In this document: positions 26,606-35,769 of the stretch, piece after piece
Position numbering within the stretch: position 1 is the stretch's first letter
Layout of the letters: each line of letters starts with the position of its first letter
Source: Candidatus Gastranaerophilales bacterium
Lineage (GTDB): Bacteria > Cyanobacteriota > Vampirovibrionia > Gastranaerophilales > Gastranaerophilaceae
NCBI GenBank assembly: GCA_944325735.1
Contig: CALVBI010000004.1
Span: 1-59,122, forward strand
Length of the DNA stretch: 59,122 nt
Direction of reading: 5' to 3'
Program-made: the position numbers and the translations under genes
Notes under the pieces: generated by a model
What the model was told of the DNA's origin: nothing
What the model saw: the letters and a program-made list of their open reading frames with translations, nothing else
The model's database searches: none

Positions 26606-26965
26606 TTATTTTTGAAACTCTTCAACAAATGCTTTACTTACTGCAAGAGCTTTTAATTCAGGATGTTCAACACCAGCTGCTTCATATTTTTTTTCTGCTA
26701 ATTCTGCAATATCAAGAGCTTGTTTAGCTAATTCCGGATTTGCAGCAAAAATCTTGATATCATTTTCAAGATTATCAATTTTTACAGCAGAACGATCAGC
26801 GGGGTTGTCAGGAATATCTTTAATTTCCTTTGCTTGAACTTCCGGTTGCTGAGCAGACTGAACATCTTGTACTGTTTCTGTTTTTACTTGTTCAGTTTTT
26901 TGCACTTGTGCTTGTGCTTGTTGTGGAATGCTTGGACCTTGCGCGTTTTTTGGAATTTCGTTCAT
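26606..26965 (-). CDS. Small Gln/Glu-rich protein of unknown function
   Basis: 119 residues from the ATG at 26965, which follows AAAGAGG with eight bases between. The first half is low-complexity and Gln/Val/Glu-rich ('IPQQAQAQVQKTEQVKTETV'); the second half is helical ('ELAKQALDIAELAEKKYEAA'). There is no signal peptide and no cysteine. I do not recognise it. A disordered N-terminus and helical C-terminus fit a small adaptor, but that is speculation. A GTG two codons upstream is a less likely start. Confidence 0.7.
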   Translation of the reverse strand: MNEIPKNAQGPSIPQQAQAQVQKTEQVKTETVQDVQSAQQPEVQAKEIKDIPDNPADRSAVKIDNLENDIKIFAANPELAKQALDIAELAEKKYEAAGVEHPELKALAVSKAFVEEFQK

Positions 26966-27214
26966 AGTCACATCCTCTTTTCTTTTTCGGGGTTACAGCA
27001 CTTTGCCGCAACTTTTATGTATTACTCTGTTCTCGTTTTTTGCTTTAAAACATGAAAAAAAATTTTTTTGCTAGTTTGTAAAAAAAAAATTACAAAATTT
27101 AATATAAAATCTTTATTTACAGACTGTTTATGCTATATTTAAAGTACAAAAATAAATTTCTCGAGTATATAAACGTTATATAAAGTATACAACATTAAGG
27201 AAAGTATTGCAACT

Positions 27215-28345
27215 ATGAATTTTACTAATTTATTTAGCAACATTAATCCAAAAGAAGTTATCAAAAATCTACCTGATGCAGTATTTGTAATAGATTTAGA
27301 CGGTAGAATTTTATGGGCTAATGATAAAGCTGCAATAATTTTTGAATGCAAAGCTAATGATTTAAAAGGATTAAACTTTGATGAAATTGTTGTGGATGGT
27401 GTAAGTCTATCAAACAAATCTTATTCTAAAAGAAATTCTGTTGTAACCGGAGCTTTCACTGTTGGCGGAAAAGAATTTTTCGTAGAAATGAATGCTAAAA
27501 AATATGTTGAGCAATACTTTATTACAATAAGAGATATTACTGCTATGACAAACGTATTAACAATAGCAGAAAGAACAGGAAGATTAAATAAAGAAAAAAA
27601 CGTTATGTTTGTTAAAACATCTAACGAATTCAAATCTCCACTACAATCTATAATCGGTTTTTCTCAAGCTCTTTTAGATGGACTTGGCGGAGAAATTAAT
27701 GAGAAACAAAACAAATATATTAAAATTATCAATAAAAATTCTACAGAATTACTACATTTTATTGATAAATTTATTGAATTTGCACAAGCTGAATCTTCTC
27801 TATTCAACTACAACAACCAACCTTTTGATATTGTAAATACGATACAAACTGTTGTAAAAAATAATGAAAACGCTTTAAACGCTAAAAATTTAGCAATAGA
27901 ATTTAATTTTGAAGAATTCAATAAAAAAACAATATACAATGATGAGAATGCTATTAAAATAATTCTTCAAAATATAATAGAAACATCTATAAAACTTACA
28001 GATGTAGGCTCTATCAACATCAAACTAGATCACCCTGAAATGGATTTGGTAGAAAGATGCGGAGCTAAAGTCATAAAAGATTCTGATAGTTTTTCATACT
28101 TAAGAATAGCAATTTCAGATACAGGAATGGGGCTTGCAGATTCTGAACTTGAAGGAATTTTTGAACCATATACTCAGTTAGATAAATCACATAAAAAAAC
28201 TTTCTTACGTTCTCTAACTTTAGGGACAGCATATACTATGCTTAAACGTATGGGAGGAGCTTTATGGGTAAATTCTGAAGTAATGAAAGGATCGACATTC
28301 TTTATTATTATTCCTGTAGAAAAAGAAATGAAAACTCAAGAATAA
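27215..28345 (+). CDS. PAS-histidine-kinase-like protein lacking the phospho-acceptor His
   Basis: 376 residues. A PAS domain (about 15-105, 'LPDAVFVIDLDGRILWANDKAA') is followed by a kinase dimerisation helix and an ATPase-like domain. The H box should read SHELRTPL but is 'SNEFKSPL', with Asn137 at the His position. The N box is 'NIIETSIKLT', with Thr257 replacing the second Asn. The G1 box 'SDTGMGL' and F box 'IFEPYTQ' remain, but the G2 box (GTGLGL) is 'LTLGTA'. It is probably a pseudokinase that senses or scaffolds rather than phosphorylates. It lies 34 bases upstream of an ABC ATPase, likely one operon. No response regulator is adjacent. Confidence 0.85.
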   Translation: MNFTNLFSNINPKEVIKNLPDAVFVIDLDGRILWANDKAAIIFECKANDLKGLNFDEIVVDGVSLSNKSYSKRNSVVTGAFTVGGKEFFVEMNAKKYVEQYFITIRDITAMTNVLTIAERTGRLNKEKNVMFVKTSNEFKSPLQSIIGFSQALLDGLGGEINEKQNKYIKIINKNSTELLHFIDKFIEFAQAESSLFNYNNQPFDIVNTIQTVVKNNENALNAKNLAIEFNFEEFNKKTIYNDENAIKIILQNIIETSIKLTDVGSINIKLDHPEMDLVERCGAKVIKDSDSFSYLRIAISDTGMGLADSELEGIFEPYTQLDKSHKKTFLRSLTLGTAYTMLKRMGGALWVNSEVMKGSTFFIIIPVEKEMKTQE

Positions 28346-28379
28346 AAAAGCTTAATAAAAAAATATAAGAGGGGATTTA

Positions 28380-29381
28380 ATGAGCAGTGTTATTTTAAAA
28401 AACGTAACCAAAATATATGACACAAAAAAAGTTATAGATAATGTTGATTTAACCATAAATGATAAAGAATTTGTGGTACTTGTAGGGGCTTCAGGTTGCG
28501 GGAAATCAACTCTTCTAAGAATGATAGCAGGTCTTGAAGACATCACTGATGGGGAAATTTTTATCGGAGATAAAAAAGTAAATAATATTCAACCAAAAGA
28601 CAGAGATATTGCTTTTGTATTCCAAAGTTACGCATTATATCCCCATATGACAGTGAGAGAAAATATTGCATTTGGGCTTAAAATGCGAAAAATAGACAAA
28701 GAAACTATTGATAAAAAAGTTAAAGAAGCAGCTGAAATTCTTGATTTAGGTGAATATCTTGATAGAAAACCTAAACAACTATCAGGCGGACAAAGACAAC
28801 GTGTTGCATTAGGTCGTGCAATAGTTAGAAACCCTAAGGTTTTCTTAATGGACGAACCTTTATCTAATTTAGATGCAAAATTACGTGTACAAATGAGATC
28901 TGAAATAAAAAAACTTCATGAAAAATTGCAAACAACTTTCATCTATGTAACCCACGATCAAACAGAAGCTTTGACAATGGGAGATAGAGTCGTTGTATTA
29001 GATAAAGGTATAATTCAACAGGCTACAAGCCCTGAAGAAATTTATAATAACCCTGCAAACACTTTCGTTGCAGGATTTGTAGGTTCTCCACAAATGAACT
29101 TTATTTCAAGCGAAAATTTCCCATATAATACAAAAGAAAATATAACAATAGGAATAAGACCTGAAAAAATGGTATGCGGAGGAGAAATAAAATTCAATGT
29201 TGATATTGAAATCACAGAACTTTTAGGCAGTGAAAAAATCGCATATTTTAACATTGGCGGTCAAAAATGTTCTGCAAAACTTCCTGCAGACTTCAATATT
29301 GATAAATCTCTTGAATTGAGCATTAATCCAAAAGATTTATACTTCTTTGATAAAAATAGCGGTAAAAGAATTTACGATTAA
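28380..29381 (+). CDS. ugpC: ABC importer ATPase, UgpC/MsmX/MalK type
   Basis: 333 residues. The ATPase domain has Walker A 'GASGCGKSTLL', Q loop 'VFQSYALYPHMTV', signature 'LSGGQRQRVALGRAIV', Walker B 'KVFLMDEPLSNLDA' and 'VTHDQTEALTMGD'. A C-terminal TOBE-like regulatory region (about 240-333) is shorter than in E. coli UgpC or MalK. This class energises carbohydrate or glycerol-3-phosphate importers and can serve several permeases at once (MsmX mode). No permease or binding protein lies next to it, which fits a shared ATPase. The symbol reflects family naming, not a proven substrate. Confidence 0.88.
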   Translation: MSSVILKNVTKIYDTKKVIDNVDLTINDKEFVVLVGASGCGKSTLLRMIAGLEDITDGEIFIGDKKVNNIQPKDRDIAFVFQSYALYPHMTVRENIAFGLKMRKIDKETIDKKVKEAAEILDLGEYLDRKPKQLSGGQRQRVALGRAIVRNPKVFLMDEPLSNLDAKLRVQMRSEIKKLHEKLQTTFIYVTHDQTEALTMGDRVVVLDKGIIQQATSPEEIYNNPANTFVAGFVGSPQMNFISSENFPYNTKENITIGIRPEKMVCGGEIKFNVDIEITELLGSEKIAYFNIGGQKCSAKLPADFNIDKSLELSINPKDLYFFDKNSGKRIYD

Positions 29382-29542
29382 TTTTTATTATCATTGCAAT
29401 CTTCTTCTACCCATATCACAGTAAAACTAATCGGTTTAGCAAAAGGATTAGTTGTATTCATACTCCAAAAATTGTTTTGTGCAATAGAATCATAAAACTT
29501 AATTTTTTCGGATAATCTTTTTGTATAATCTAACAAATTCAT
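29378..29542 (-). CDS. 54-residue protein of unknown function
   Basis: The ATG at 29542 follows AGTAGGGA with eight bases between and opens 54 codons. The sequence has a basic helical start ('NLLDYTKRLSEKIKFYD'), then 'NNFWSMNTTNPFAKPISFTV' and an acidic end. Its stop codon overlaps that of the convergent ABC ATPase gene. There are no membrane segments. The ribosome binding site, amphipathic composition and tight packing with its neighbour support a real small gene. Function unknown. Confidence 0.55.
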   Translation of the reverse strand: MNLLDYTKRLSEKIKFYDSIAQNNFWSMNTTNPFAKPISFTVIWVEEDCNDNKN

Positions 29543-29694
29543 AATTCAATTCCCTACTTCTACATAATCCATTATTAAATTTTTTCTGCAAGATATAATC
29601 CGACTTAGGCAGTATAATTTACTATCCTCAATAGTTAATAAGGCTAATATCATCTATTGATAAAACGGAGCAGAATATTTGGTGGAGGGAAATT

Positions 29695-30267
29695 ATGAAA
29701 GAATTAAAAGGAACAAAAACAGAACAAAACTTAATCAATGCATTCGCCGGAGAATCTCAGGCCAGAAACAGATATACATATTTCGCAAAACAAGCAAAAA
29801 ATGAAGGGTATGAACAAATTGCAGAAATCTTTCTTCAAACAGCAGAAAATGAAAAAGAACATGCAAAACTGTTTTACAAACATATAGGCAATACTATAGG
29901 TAATGTGAATGCAATTTATCCATTTGAATTTGGCACAACAGAAGAAAACTTAAAAAGCGCAGCATCTGGAGAAAATGAAGAATGGACAACTCTTTACGCA
30001 AATAGTGAAAAAATCGCAAGAGAGGAAGGCTTCGATGAAATTGCAGATACATTCAAACACGTAATAGAAGCAGAAAAACACCACGAAAAAAGATATTTAA
30101 AATTATTAGAAAACATAAAAAATAAGACTGTTTTCTCAAAATCAGAAGATACATACTGGCTTTGCAAAAAATGCGGTTATGTACATTTTGGGAAATCTGC
30201 TCCTGAAAAATGCCCAAATTGTCACCACCCTAAAGCTTATTTTCAAGTCTTATGTGAAAATTACTAG
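29695..30267 (+). CDS. rbr: Rubrerythrin
   Basis: 190 residues. Rubrerythrin reduces hydrogen peroxide in anaerobes using a diiron site fed by a rubredoxin-type iron. The ferritin-like part contains 'NAFAGESQARNRYTYFAKQA', 'ENEKEHAKLFYKH', 'REEGFDEIADTF' and 'EAEKHHEKRYLKLL', which supply the Glu/His ligands. The C-terminal rubredoxin domain has 'WLCKKCGYVHFG' and 'KCPNCHHPKAYF'. Domain order and length are classical. The ATG follows GGAGGGA. It marks an anaerobic or microaerobic lifestyle with oxidative-stress defence. Confidence 0.96.
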   Translation: MKELKGTKTEQNLINAFAGESQARNRYTYFAKQAKNEGYEQIAEIFLQTAENEKEHAKLFYKHIGNTIGNVNAIYPFEFGTTEENLKSAASGENEEWTTLYANSEKIAREEGFDEIADTFKHVIEAEKHHEKRYLKLLENIKNKTVFSKSEDTYWLCKKCGYVHFGKSAPEKCPNCHHPKAYFQVLCENY

Positions 30268-30408
30268 ATTATATAAAATAAAAATGTTACAAAAATTCTA
30301 CTGAAAAGAGCTTGATAAAAGCGATATTCACCTTTTAGTATTAATATTGTAACATTTTGCCGAAATCCTTTAAATTTATACATTTTAATCGTATAATCAT
30401 ATCAGGTT

Positions 30409-33400
30409 ATGGGCAGGAATTTTAAATATTTAATAATACTATTTTCATTGACGGTTTTGTATGGCACCTATTACTTTGGAATACCTGCAATTGTTAACTT
30501 ACCTAAAAGAGTAGGTTTTATTGAGCAAACAGTATTCAAAGAAACTGGGTATAAAATAAAAATTACAAATCCGTCTTTAAAAATGGGATTAATTCCTTCT
30601 GTATGGCTCAAAGCTGATAAATTTGACATACTTAATAATGATAACTCAAGTGCGTTCTGCATCGAAAATCCTTATATAAACATAAGACTTCTGCCTTTAA
30701 TTCTTAAAGATTTAGATATTAAATATTTTTCTGCTAATAACGCAACTATTAATCTTTTATTTGACAAAGATTCAAAACTTAAACTTGGGCAATATTTACT
30801 TGATACACAAATTAAATCTCCACTAAAATTAAAACACGCATCAATCGATATTGATGGTTATAATATTAACTTAAATGATAAAGTTCAAAATAAAAAAATA
30901 TTTCTAAATGGGAAATACTTAACAGTTGATAACTTCACAGCTGATAAACATGTTAATTTTTCAACAATCGCTGATTTACATACAGGGAAGAAAAAAGCTT
31001 CAATTAACGCAGATATCGATTTAAAACTCCCACTTAATAAAATATCAGACGACCAATTAGACATATCTGGGAATATTGTAAATTTAGATTTATCAGATTT
31101 TTCAATATATGCAAAATCCCTATCTAAAAACAAAATTAAATCAATTTCAGGGCTAATAAATTTCACTGCTAAAACAAATATAAAACCTGATAACCATAAA
31201 CAAATCAAAACAAGTTTATTCATAAATAACTTAGGAATTTTTAAAGATGATATAACTTCATCTATCTATCACAAAGGCAAATTAACCATAAAAACTGATA
31301 TTAATACTATAAAAAACGGTATTGATATTAATGAAATGAAAATATCAGGAGATGGAATTAAAGCATTCACAACAGGACAAATTACAAAATTAAATTCAAA
31401 ACTTCCACACCTTGATTTAAAAGTTACAATAAACAAATCAAAAGCTGAAAAAATAATTCCATTGCTTCCTGGAGATGAAAATTTATGTCCTGACATTAAC
31501 TTACTATTATTGAAAAAGACAGGTTTTTGGGGAGATGTAGCAGGAAACCTTGAAATTAAAGGGAAAGCAGATTTTCCTGACGTAAAAGGCAATATTTTGG
31601 TTGCAAATGCATATATGGTAAAACCAATACCAAATGCAGAAAAAGCAATTATTAAAATTAAATTCATAGGAGATAAACTAAATCTCGATGTTAAAGTTCC
31701 GACTTCTCCGACTGAAACTGTATATGTAAAAGGTCCAATTAACTTATACAATGACAAATATGCTGATTTGAATATTACAAGTACAAATAATGTTGATTTA
31801 AAAACTGCTCAAATTGTACTTAATCCTCTCCATGATATTTTGCATTTTGAACTTGGACCTGTTCCAATTATGGACATCAAAGGCAAAGGTGGAATTAATC
31901 TTCATGTTGTCGGCACAAGAGAAAATCCTCACGGTTGGGGACAATTCCATTTCACAAATGCAACAGTATCATTTTTAGATATTCATAATATGGTACTTAA
32001 TAACGGTTCAGGAACTCTTGATTTCGATAATCAAAATACATTTTTCCAAACAAAAACAGCACTGTTAAACGGACAACCAATTTCTGTAAAAGGTACATGT
32101 TCTCTTATTGGAGAATTAAATTTTGATGTAATTACAAAAAATCAAAACTTAGAAAAGCTTTTAAAAACCGTAAAAACATCTCCAATGCTTGCAGATATCC
32201 AAAAACTTATTTCACCTATTGAAAACGGTTATGGAAATGCAAATATAAAAATTAATCTTACTGGAAAAGTTAAAGATCCAAAAGATATTGTATTTAATAA
32301 AAACTTGTTTGCAAAAGGTCAAATTGAATTATTATCAAACAAAATAAAACTAAAAGGAGTTCCTGCAACAATTTCTGGAATTTCAGGCATCTTAAATTTC
32401 AATAATATGGATGCAGATTTTAAACTTGCATCTCATTTAGACAAATCACAGATTAATATAAACGGAAAAATTAAAGATAACAATTGTGATACAACAATAG
32501 TTTCAAATAAATTTAATATTGGAGACGGTATAGAATTTTTACCTCCTGAATTTAAAATACCTTATAAAAAAGACCTTGCTACAATTAATACAAGCTTTGT
32601 TGGAAAATATAAAGGAAGTTTAGAAAACATTAATTTTGATAATGTTTATTTGAAAGGTAAAATTTATTCAAATAAAGGTGCAAAAAGTTCAATCATAGTT
32701 AACAACAGCTCATTTGAATTAAACAATTCAAACTTCAAATTACCTCTTTTAAAAGGAACATTCAAAAACAGCCCTTATAATATTTCTTTAAATATTTCAA
32801 GAATGTTCAATAAAAACAGAGTTGTAAACGGGAATTGCAAAATAACATCTCTTGATCTTAATCTTATAAATGATCAGGCGCTACAATTCATTTTACCTCC
32901 TGATTTGGCTAAACAATTTAAAGATATTGATTTTCTTAACGGCAATATTAATTTATCAGCAAGAGTAAGAAATAATAACCTTAATGCATTCACAAAACTT
33001 GATGATATAAGCCTTTTATATAAACCAAAACATTTAAAACTTACTATTAATAGCGGAAATGTATTGTTAAAAAATAATTTGCTGAACTTAAATAAAATCA
33101 ATGCACAATTAGGCGAAATGCCTGTGTTCATAAACGGTTCTGTTGCAAATATTGAAAAAGATCCTAATCTTAACTTATACATCAATGCAAAACCAACCCA
33201 AGAATTTTTTGATCAATTTTTCAACAACAAATCAGTATATCCTATAAAAATAAAAGGTGATGTAATTTTATCTTCAAAATTACATGGCACACTTAATAAT
33301 CTAAATGAAAAATCTATTCTAAAAATTGCAGATAACTCTAGCATTTATTACATGGGGGCTTCTATCGGAGATGTGGAAAATCCTGTAAAAATAACTGTTG

Positions 33401-34863
33401 ATAACACTTATTTACCTAATAAAATCAGAATAAATCACCTACAATATGACAAAATCATCACATCACAAAATAATAAACCTTATGTAAATACCCAGCTTAA
33501 TGCTCAAGGAACAGTAAATCTAATCAGTGATAATTTAATAGGATTCAATGATTTTAAGGTTAAGACTCAAACTCCTACCGATGCAAAAATATTTAACATA
33601 ATTTTCAGAAAACCGTTTATGAAACAAGGAGTATTTACATCTGACCTAATCTTAAACGGAACATCTTTGAACCCGAAAATAAAAGGGAAACTAAATATCA
33701 CAAGTATTGATATTCCATTTTTCGATTCAACCATAAACGATGTAAATCTTGATTTTAAACAAGACAAAATCTTTATTACAAGCAAAGGTACAGTACTTAC
33801 AAATGATGTATTGTTAAATGCGGAAATGAAAAACCAATTAATTCCGCCATATACTGTGAATAACTTAAAAATCAAACTGGCAGATTTAAATGTAAATAAA
33901 ATCACAGACACCTTAAGAGATATAGAAGCTGAAGCAATTAGAAATCAAAATATCAGCTCATCTACAAATATACAACCATTTGATATTTCTCAAGTAATTA
34001 TCCACAAAGCATTTATTGAAGCAGATAAAATCCAAGTAAGAAATATTAACGCAAAAAATTTCACAACAAATTTAAGCCTGAATAAAGAAGGACTTGCTGA
34101 TGTTAAAGACTTTAAATTTAATATCGCAGAAGGTACTGTAACCGGAAACTTTAAACATAATCTAAATTCCCATAAAACAGACCTTGATATAACATTAAAT
34201 AACGCAAATGCCCTTATAATGTCAGAAGCCTTATTTGATTTAAAAGGGCAAGTATATGGTTCAGTAGATGGCGGATTTAAACTTCACTGTACTGGAGATT
34301 CTCAAGAAGACTGCTTCAAAACACTATCTGGTGATGGTATATTCAAAATTGCAGACGGGAAAATGCCAAAACTTGGCTCTTTAGAATACTTATTAAAAGC
34401 AGGTAACTTGCTCAAAGGCGGATTTACAGGGCTATCAATTAACAGCCTTATTGATTTAATAACACCATTAAAAACTGGGGATTTTGACAGCATATATGGC
34501 GATATTCACCTAAAAGACGGTATTGCAAATAATATAAATATATATTCAGACGGACATGATCTAAATATGTATATGACAGGCTCATACAATCTTTTAACAT
34601 CAATTGCCGATATGAAAATTTATGGAAGCCTTACTAAAAACATAACTACAGTATTTGGTAAAATTAAAAACGCATCTTTAAATACATTATTTAATACAAT
34701 CCCAGGAATTAACGATGCAACAGAAAAATTGTTACTACAAGAAGATATTGGAAAAATTCCAAACATCAAAGATGCTACAAACATATACAGAATATTTGCC
34801 GTTGACATCAACGGTGACATCAACGGTACAAATTACGTAAAAAGCTTCAGATGGGTTAAATAA
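30409..34863 (+). CDS. AsmA/YhdP-like envelope protein (bridge-type lipid transport)
   Basis: 1484 residues. A single N-terminal membrane helix ('LIILFSLTVLYGTYYFGIPAI') anchors a huge periplasmic part made of repeating short strands, typical of AsmA/TamB/YhdP proteins. The C-terminal ~250 residues ('LNNANALIMSEALFDLKGQV', 'LSGDGIFKIADGKMPKLGSL', 'YLLKAGNLLKGGF') resemble the AsmA C-terminal domain. Known relatives form hydrophobic grooves carrying phospholipid between inner and outer membranes. It supports a diderm envelope. It forms its own unit and is convergent with the pseudopilin at 34866, two bases away. The precise subfamily is unresolved. Confidence 0.82.
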   Translation: MGRNFKYLIILFSLTVLYGTYYFGIPAIVNLPKRVGFIEQTVFKETGYKIKITNPSLKMGLIPSVWLKADKFDILNNDNSSAFCIENPYINIRLLPLILKDLDIKYFSANNATINLLFDKDSKLKLGQYLLDTQIKSPLKLKHASIDIDGYNINLNDKVQNKKIFLNGKYLTVDNFTADKHVNFSTIADLHTGKKKASINADIDLKLPLNKISDDQLDISGNIVNLDLSDFSIYAKSLSKNKIKSISGLINFTAKTNIKPDNHKQIKTSLFINNLGIFKDDITSSIYHKGKLTIKTDINTIKNGIDINEMKISGDGIKAFTTGQITKLNSKLPHLDLKVTINKSKAEKIIPLLPGDENLCPDINLLLLKKTGFWGDVAGNLEIKGKADFPDVKGNILVANAYMVKPIPNAEKAIIKIKFIGDKLNLDVKVPTSPTETVYVKGPINLYNDKYADLNITSTNNVDLKTAQIVLNPLHDILHFELGPVPIMDIKGKGGINLHVVGTRENPHGWGQFHFTNATVSFLDIHNMVLNNGSGTLDFDNQNTFFQTKTALLNGQPISVKGTCSLIGELNFDVITKNQNLEKLLKTVKTSPMLADIQKLISPIENGYGNANIKINLTGKVKDPKDIVFNKNLFAKGQIELLSNKIKLKGVPATISGISGILNFNNMDADFKLASHLDKSQININGKIKDNNCDTTIVSNKFNIGDGIEFLPPEFKIPYKKDLATINTSFVGKYKGSLENINFDNVYLKGKIYSNKGAKSSIIVNNSSFELNNSNFKLPLLKGTFKNSPYNISLNISRMFNKNRVVNGNCKITSLDLNLINDQALQFILPPDLAKQFKDIDFLNGNINLSARVRNNNLNAFTKLDDISLLYKPKHLKLTINSGNVLLKNNLLNLNKINAQLGEMPVFINGSVANIEKDPNLNLYINAKPTQEFFDQFFNNKSVYPIKIKGDVILSSKLHGTLNNLNEKSILKIADNSSIYYMGASIGDVENPVKITVDNTYLPNKIRINHLQYDKIITSQNNKPYVNTQLNAQGTVNLISDNLIGFNDFKVKTQTPTDAKIFNIIFRKPFMKQGVFTSDLILNGTSLNPKIKGKLNITSIDIPFFDSTINDVNLDFKQDKIFITSKGTVLTNDVLLNAEMKNQLIPPYTVNNLKIKLADLNVNKITDTLRDIEAEAIRNQNISSSTNIQPFDISQVIIHKAFIEADKIQVRNINAKNFTTNLSLNKEGLADVKDFKFNIAEGTVTGNFKHNLNSHKTDLDITLNNANALIMSEALFDLKGQVYGSVDGGFKLHCTGDSQEDCFKTLSGDGIFKIADGKMPKLGSLEYLLKAGNLLKGGFTGLSINSLIDLITPLKTGDFDSIYGDIHLKDGIANNINIYSDGHDLNMYMTGSYNLLTSIADMKIYGSLTKNITTVFGKIKNASLNTLFNTIPGINDATEKLLLQEDIGKIPNIKDATNIYRIFAVDINGDINGTNYVKSFRWVK

Positions 34864-34865
34864 AC

Positions 34866-35719
34866 TTATTTTAAAAAATCTTTCCAATACGATTTAGACG
34901 AATCTTGTGGATGCTTATCAGATAATGCAAAATATGCACATACATATATTGAACCAGTATAACTACAATAATTTTTTAACTCATCATCAGGAATATTTTC
35001 ATCAGTAATCCCCCAAACATTATTTCCAATATATGGCTTTACATAACCATCATTTGTAAAAACAAATACAAACCAATCATACCCCCATTTATTAGGTCTA
35101 GCAGCGCCATTTATATCAACACAAAGTTTTGGTCCCATCTGAACAGCAGAAGTTGCGCCATTATCAAAAGTTATAAAACGTCCATTAACATCTTTTGCAA
35201 CACCGCTTTCATCACACGGTCTTCCTGTAGTATTTCCATTTAAATGCCTTGGTTCTAAATCACCCAAATTTCCAGTTCCAGAAGATACACCAATAATATT
35301 ATCTGTTCCTTTTAAATAAGTTACAAATTTTCGTAATGAGTTATTAGAACGACCTTGATCATTTGCAACACTATAATCATATACAGACATATCATTATCA
35401 AACATAAATTGTCGTGACGCATTATTTAAATCACTATACATTTTTTTAAATTGAGAATGTAAAACCTGCTTTCTATAATTTGCAACTAATGATGGTAAAG
35501 TTAAAGCAGCAACAACTCCTATTATTCCTAAAGTTATTAGTACCTCTGCTAACGTAAATCCAAATCTGTCATTGCGAGACTTTTGTCGAAGCAATCCAGC
35601 TTTTATTTTTAATAATTGGCTGGATTCTTTCGGGTATGCACCCTCAGAATGACACCCTCTAAATCCTTGTGGAATAAGCGCTAAATTGCCCCCCCCCCGA
35701 CATTCTCAAATCTTTTCAT
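34866..35719 (-). CDS. Type IV pseudopilin-like protein, leader carries an insertion with a G10 tract
   Basis: The ATG at 35719 follows AAAGGAGC and reads MKRFENV into G10, then a stop at TAG. With 11 (or 8) G the frame stays open through 'GNLALIPQGFRG', a translated hairpin repeat, and 'NDRFG' to 'FTLAEVLITLGIIGVVAALT', giving 284 residues. AGATTTG occurs at both ends of the inserted segment. Deleting it would give MKRFGFTLAEV, the form seen at 1898. The globular part has 'LCVDINGAARPNKWGYDWFVF'. A TTG at 35594 would give an in-frame product but has no ribosome binding site and lies inside the repeat. Terminator not seen. Confidence 0.87.
35568..35653. repeat. Dispersed hairpin repeat, copy 4 (both arms)
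   Basis: Plus-strand order: GTCATTGCGAGAC-TTTTGTCG-AAGCAATCCAGC, a short spacer, then GCTGGATTCTTTCGGGT-ATGC-ACCCTCAGAATGAC. The second arm keeps ATTCT/AGAAT, but its inner stem is GGGT/ACCC instead of GGAC/GTCC, a paired change that preserves the hairpin. Confidence 0.75.
35689..35698 (-). repeat. G10 homopolymer tract in pseudopilin leader
   Basis: Ten G in coding sense, 21 bases after the start codon at 35719. Flanks are TTTGAGAATGTC before and CAATTTAGCGC after, closely matching the tract at 19595. Lengths of 8 or 11 open the frame. Confidence 0.9.
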
Positions 35720-35769
35720 ATTTAGCTCCTTTCTTTTATTATTTATTATAAAGTATCTTTTACATAAAT

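Larger units (their letters stand above)
35561..35713. mobile_element. Small insertion with 7-bp direct repeats inside the pseudopilin leader
   Basis: Direct repeats CAAATCT at 35561-35567 and 35707-35713 (AGATTTG in coding sense) bracket 139 bases. The insert has a G10 cassette at one end and a two-arm hairpin repeat at the other. With one extra G the insertion is 147 bases, exactly 49 codons. It encodes no transposase. This could be a small non-autonomous element or a composite of two repeats. A 7-bp match in AT-rich DNA is modest evidence alone, but its position is exactly where the leader is interrupted. Confidence 0.55.

Noticed and set aside
35595..35719. Treating the TTG at 35594 as the true start of the pseudopilin
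   Set aside because: It lies in a dispersed repeat without a ribosome binding site, whereas the ATG at 35719 has AAAGGAGC and the intervening frame is open once one base is added to the G run.
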